Positions 59,222-64,000 of a stretch of 64,000 nt of DNA are shown piece by piece. The notes below the pieces were generated by a model. That model was not told the DNA's origin. It saw only the letters and a program-made list of their open reading frames with translations, and did no database searches. Position numbers and translations under genes: made by a program. Each line of letters opens with the position of its first letter. Within the stretch, counting starts at the first letter, position 1. The DNA lies in assembly GCA_022579005.1 (NCBI GenBank), contig MU401619.1, forward strand, positions 1-64,000, given 5' to 3'. Origin of the DNA: Poronia punctata. Its lineage: Eukaryota > Ascomycota > Sordariomycetes > Xylariales > Xylariaceae.

Positions 59222-62200
59222 TCTTTGGGTTCCCGTTGTTATTCTCTAACTCTTCAAGACGGTATGCGCGCGCGTAAGCCTTACCTGGACGACGGGTAAG
59301 CGGCCTGCTCGGGGCTCGCTGGCAACATGCCATCATTATAAATCACTCTTCGGGATGTCAGCAAAAGACGTCTCCTTGCCCACGAGCGAAGTTTCATCGA
59401 GTCAGCGCACCTGCCAGAGGAGGGCCAGTAGTCTTGAGGCATAATGAACAGATTGGTATATACGCAAAAGATGTGTTGCCGAAGATAGGGTGTCCTGGAA
59501 GCTCTATAAAGCAGAATGACGGCAGAAATGGAGAAAGAGAAAAAGAACGCAGGGCAAAGCAGACGAAGCGGACGGAGCAGACGAAGCAATCCCTTGGGCT
59601 GGTCCGATTCTGGTACGATCCTATGGGCTTCCGCTGGATAGGTCTCCGGTTTGTCCTATGGCTGTCTAGGCGGGGAGGAAGTCCGGCGTGTTTCCTAACC
59701 ACTGGACTGCGGCCTTTTGAGTAGTCAACGGCCCACGATGGGGATTACTTTGAATGGACAGGTCTAAGATGGGGAGCTGGTGTAAGAAAGGGAAACGGGT
59801 CTAGTTGTCGGCAGTGGCCACTAGTAAGTCGTAGATTCCGGTAAACCAACGTAGCGCCAGAGCTTATGTGAACATCACACGCACACCAAAGTTGTCGACT
59901 GGTTATCTGCTTGCTCACCTTCGGAGAAGATGGATTACTCTAGATCAAGTGGAAGACTCACTCGTGGGCTACCGAGTCGATATGGGTGACTTTATGTCGC
60001 GATGCTCATAGTAACCATTTGCCACTGTGATCAGGTCGCATTCTTGAGAGGCAAAAAATTTCGAACAGGCCCTTTCCTTGACACGACGCGGGGGGACACA
60101 CTACTTCGCCCACATGGGCTAGGTTAGGTGTTTACCTACTTGGTAATCAGGGCGGCAATACGTTGCTCGTTAACGGGCGGCGGAATGGCGGACATGACAG
60201 GCCAGAGAGGCAGGCATAGGCCGGCATAGGCAGTTGGCAGTCAGAACGGTCGCAAGAGCCAAAAAGACACGGTGAATTGGCTAGACCCCGTCCGAGATGT
60301 AGCCGGATTGGAGCATTGTGAATCTCGCTCCTCTCCACTTCAGGCCATGATCTGCCAGATGATCTGGTGTTCAGGTGTTCAAGCTGCGCGACCTTGGCAA
60401 ATACCATCCTCTGGGAGTACTCGAGGATGACCCTGCATGAGAAAATGCCAACGTGTACAGAGAAGACTTGAGGCGAGCACGCATTGGGCCTGTCGACAGC
60501 CTTTGCGACATCTCCCCCAAGGGGGTCTTGTGAGCTTTCATTGGGCACCAGGGCCATGGACGATACCGGATTTAGTAGGGCACCATTGGGCACTGAACAT
60601 ACCGAAACGGGAACCGTCCCAATACCAAACATGATCAAGCGAACGAACGAGGACGGCGCACCGAACACCCCCAGGACCGAGAAACAAGATCCGGAGAACC
60701 ATGACTCAAAAATCAAGAACCAAAAAAGCACCGAGTGGTAGGTATCGATGCGACGGTGACGCGCCCCGGTGCCCTACGTACATACGTACATACGTACATA
60801 CATCGTTGGTAATACCTACACGTATATGGATACGCACATTCAGATAAATCAATAAATGAACATGGGCGTACAAATACATGTAACCAGCTAGGGAAGCATG
60901 GTACGTGTAGATGCCTAGGCACGTCGACATATGCTCATATGCCTACCTACATATGCGCGCCCATAGAATTGGCTCAAGGTTAGGTACCTACCTTAGGTAG
61001 ACAGCTCTAGGCAATCAAATACCTACCACGATTGTTTGTTCAAACTTTGCAGTGAGCAAGGTGCAAGAGACCAGGAACACCCTTGAAGATGAATAGCGGT
61101 GACGCTGGGGGGAAGCTGCATTATTGGGCCAGATAGTTGGGGGTGGGTCCCGGTCGGGCACGAAAGAGGGTGATGAAGACGCAGCCCAACCCCAGACGAG
61201 GCTGGCCTGCCTTATCGGTAAAGTAAGGGAACATGGGAGAAATCAATCCCGAAACATTCCATGGCCTGTAAGGACAGGAGTCGTCGAGGTCGAGGCACGA
61301 ATAGGGCGAGTCGCAAGGGGTGTTTATGGGGGATAAGTTGGTTTGAGGTTATGTGTGGTGGTAGGTTAAGTTCAATGTGGAGAGCTAGGCGCACCCAATG
61401 ATGGGCACGGGAGAATGGGTCGACAAGAAAAGACAATCACGGCCGATGACATCATTGCCCCTAACAATCCACCAAACACCAAATATTCAATGTTATAAAT
61501 TGGTAGGCAAGCAAGGCAGGCACGTTGGTTGGAAAGTGTCGGTACCTAGTACTCGTAGGTATCACGCACCATGATCTTCGGGCCGCGCTTTCTCATCGAC
61601 CAGAGCCGGGTAATTTGGCCGGGAAATTCGAGGGCACACACCAGGCAGCCAGAACAACGCCTAAATATAAATCGATCAAAATTGATAGCGGCCCCTGCCA
61701 CGATATATGAACCTGTGCAACGGCTTGTGATAGAGTCTGTTAGTGTGCTCGCGCACAACTTGATCATCAGCTATGCTTACCCGCTGAAGAAATCTAGACA
61801 GCATAGTGGTTGGAGCATACTATCTGAACATAATACTGGCGTCGATGGTGACGATGTTGGATTGATAGTAGGCCGTGTCCGGTATACCTTCTGCAGCTAC
61901 GTATCGTTGTAAGCTTACTGCCATGTACAGCGATAAGCAAGAGATAAATGTCAACCTCAATGGCATGGGGTACCTAGTCGTCACTGCGTCAAGGATGACT
62001 GACAATACAGCATCGGGCGGGAAGAGTGGCGACTATTTGTGTATTTGATGTCGCTGTGTGAGTAACCTAGATGAGAACAAGGCTATCTACCAGCAAAACA
62101 TTTCCTGGGTGGTGCTTGCCAAGACGGACTTTACTCTTGAACCATGACCTTGGGTAGTGTGCATATGCTGGCGATGTATTGAGTGTCGACGTAGATACGT

Positions 62201-64000
62201 TATATGAGTCGGCAAGTGGGGATAAGCGGGATGGGAGCACTGACCGACGTCCCTGATTGATATAATGAATAACCAGTTGTTGATGACACACAAACATGGC
62301 CGTAAAATTCCGTTTCTACCCCTGGGCCCCCATTTTGCTTCATGTGTCTGTTTGATATATACATTAACAACAAATTGGCAAGAGGTGTATTCCAGAATAT
62401 GCCGTAGGTCTGGTTGTCGGCATTGTAGATGCCCGCATTGTCGAGGGCTATGATAATAGTCTCCCGCTACTGTTATCTTACAATATATCATCATTGTTTC
62501 TTGCTTTGCCGCAACGCACAAGCAGGCGTATAAGAACCAGTAGATGCCTCATTGAAAAGAAAATATTGACATTTCCAACGAAGAAGGCGCAGCAGATAAA
62601 ATAAGAAACAACGTAAAGTATCAAGGTTCGCTTCATAGAAATATTTACTTTGAACTCTTCCCCACTCGCGGCCGCGTTAGGTCCGTGTTGGTATAGCTTA
62701 TTACCTGTACGTGGAAATACTCTGTCCCATTGAGGACATTATTTTCATATGCAAGCGAATACGAAAATATCATCACAGTAGTAGAAGTCGATCACATTGG
62801 CTGGTCAACAGAACTAGGGTTGATTGTGTATAATACCAATACCTACCATATCGCACCTGTGAAAGGAAAGGTGCCATGCTTCCGAAAAACACGGTATTTT
62901 GGAATAACTGCTTCTTCCGGGTCGACCTTATGAAATCTAAAAATACATATGTAGGAAACCGTATTATACTAGCATGCTCATATAAAATACTGTGTCTACT
63001 CTAACCCTAACCCGAACTTACCTATATGAAAGACGATTGTCCCTTGGCATACCGGAAGCAGCAAAAGGACCTCAACCACTCCATTGGAAAACAGTCCAAA
63101 CCGCTGTCTCCTATTGTCTTGAGTTCGACTTTTGGATGCGCAACGGGGTCGGGCCCACTGGTCTACATTTCGGCAGGATTGACCGATAAAACTTAATCCT
63201 ACTCAGTACCTACCTACCTAGGTATTGCAATGGGATAGTGAATTACCTAAACGTGGTCTCTACCAGTCTTATTCTTATTCCGAGTACTGATACGGTAGTA
63301 AATAGGAGCCTGTACACGTATGAGTAGGTAGACAGGCACGACAGCCTACAGGGTAACAGGTGATGACTTTGAGTGCTTGCTTGACCTTCAATACTCTCCA
63401 CTACAACTGGCATGCTCTACCCACTAAATCCCACCAAAACAGGGCAGTGTAACTACGAGTATGTATATCATTTGAAAGAAGTGCTGGGATAAATGTTCAG
63501 CAGAGAGGATCCTGCTTCTCACCGCTAAGCCCTTTTCTTTCCAGGTGGATCACTTTCAAGATTGATCGTTCGTTGTTTTCTTGTCCGCCGCACTCGGCAA
63601 AGAAAGCCGATTACAAATAAAGTTGAAACTCATGTAGCAATTCGACGTTACGATAAGGTTGCCATTTATATCAAGATCCTTGCGTGGTACCTACATGGAA
63701 CTATGCACAATGATATGATCTTTACGAGTACACGCGACAGTGGATTAAGTCAAGTTTGAGAGTAAATGCGGAGCCAACCTTACCCCTGGATTATGCCAGA
63801 GGTATAGCGGAGATAAGGTACTATAGACTAGGGTAGTTGTTTACTCGTACTTGCGACTCCGAGTACTCGTACTCGGCGTACCCACGGAGAGGTAGAATAC
63901 CCCTTGAGCGCAAGCTTCGGAACAAGATTCTTTCCGGCGAATACCGTCGGACGAATGGCCTATCTGCTGTAGCTGAGGGCGATTTGAGACGACAAGTCAA
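59222..64000. other. Gene-poor right end, 4.8 kb
   Basis: No supported gene on either strand up to the window end. The longest frame (60147-60731, minus, 194 codons) lacks any recognisable feature. Present: an ACGTACAT-type palindromic microsatellite at about 60776-60803 and another ACCTACCTAGGTA tract at 63212-63224. Promoter DNA of the 59221 gene lies at the left. Confidence 0.5.

Noticed and set aside
60147..60731. 194-codon minus-strand frame
   Set aside because: No domain, no splice partners, odd composition, and a plus-strand frame over the same DNA is equally meaningless.

Overview
This window is nuclear DNA from a filamentous ascomycete (Pezizomycotina, most likely a Sordariomycete). 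The genes have short GT..AG introns of about 50-100 nt with CTAAC/CTGAC branch points. Repeats look mutated by RIP (repeat-induced point mutation). Several proteins match Neurospora- or Cordyceps-type families. I saw no rRNA, no convincing tRNA, no CRISPR array and nothing bacterial. Exon borders were worked out by hand from splice motifs, reading phase and family similarity, without transcripts.

Layout. 1-8750: an AT-rich, coding-dead block, read here as one RIP-mutated DNA transposon of about 8.6 kb lying in a (CCTA)n microsatellite. 8751-16890: an accessory strip with an isp4-type oligopeptide transporter (9 exons) flanked by two copies of a dispersed repeat, a 281-bp MITE-like element, a possible orphan one-pass membrane protein, and an insertion with a 14-bp target duplication. 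16888-24720: housekeeping genes IBA57/CAF17, EFL1/RIA1 (minus) and eIF3 subunit l (plus). The last two are divergent and both serve translation or ribosome maturation. 24721-30738: 6 kb with no convincing gene. 30739-32993: a universal-stress-protein-domain gene. 33267-33804: a textbook hAT-type MITE with a perfect 8-bp target duplication.

35189-38281 is the most interesting coding unit. A divergent pair encodes 5-carboxyuracil (iso-orotate) decarboxylase (minus) and thymine 7-hydroxylase (plus), the consecutive enzymes that turn thymine into uracil in fungal thymidine salvage. They share a 786-bp intergenic region containing several GATA-type sites. 38981-40454 is a DUF676-like serine hydrolase. 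It converges on a PHS1-type 3-hydroxyacyl-CoA dehydratase of very-long-chain fatty acid elongation (40726-41558).

41987-43475 (minus) is a six-exon DUF7918-type protein ending in a SUMO-interacting-like motif. 45653-46561 is an intronless hypothetical protein, 49091-51310 an F-box/WD40 protein (probable SCF ubiquitin-ligase adaptor), 52884-55578 (minus) a protein with an internal Zn2Cys6-like cluster, and 58028-59221 (minus) a hypothetical protein ending in a poly-Ala tail. 59222-64000 appears non-coding. Intergenic DNA throughout is rich in TACC/CCTA-type microsatellite.
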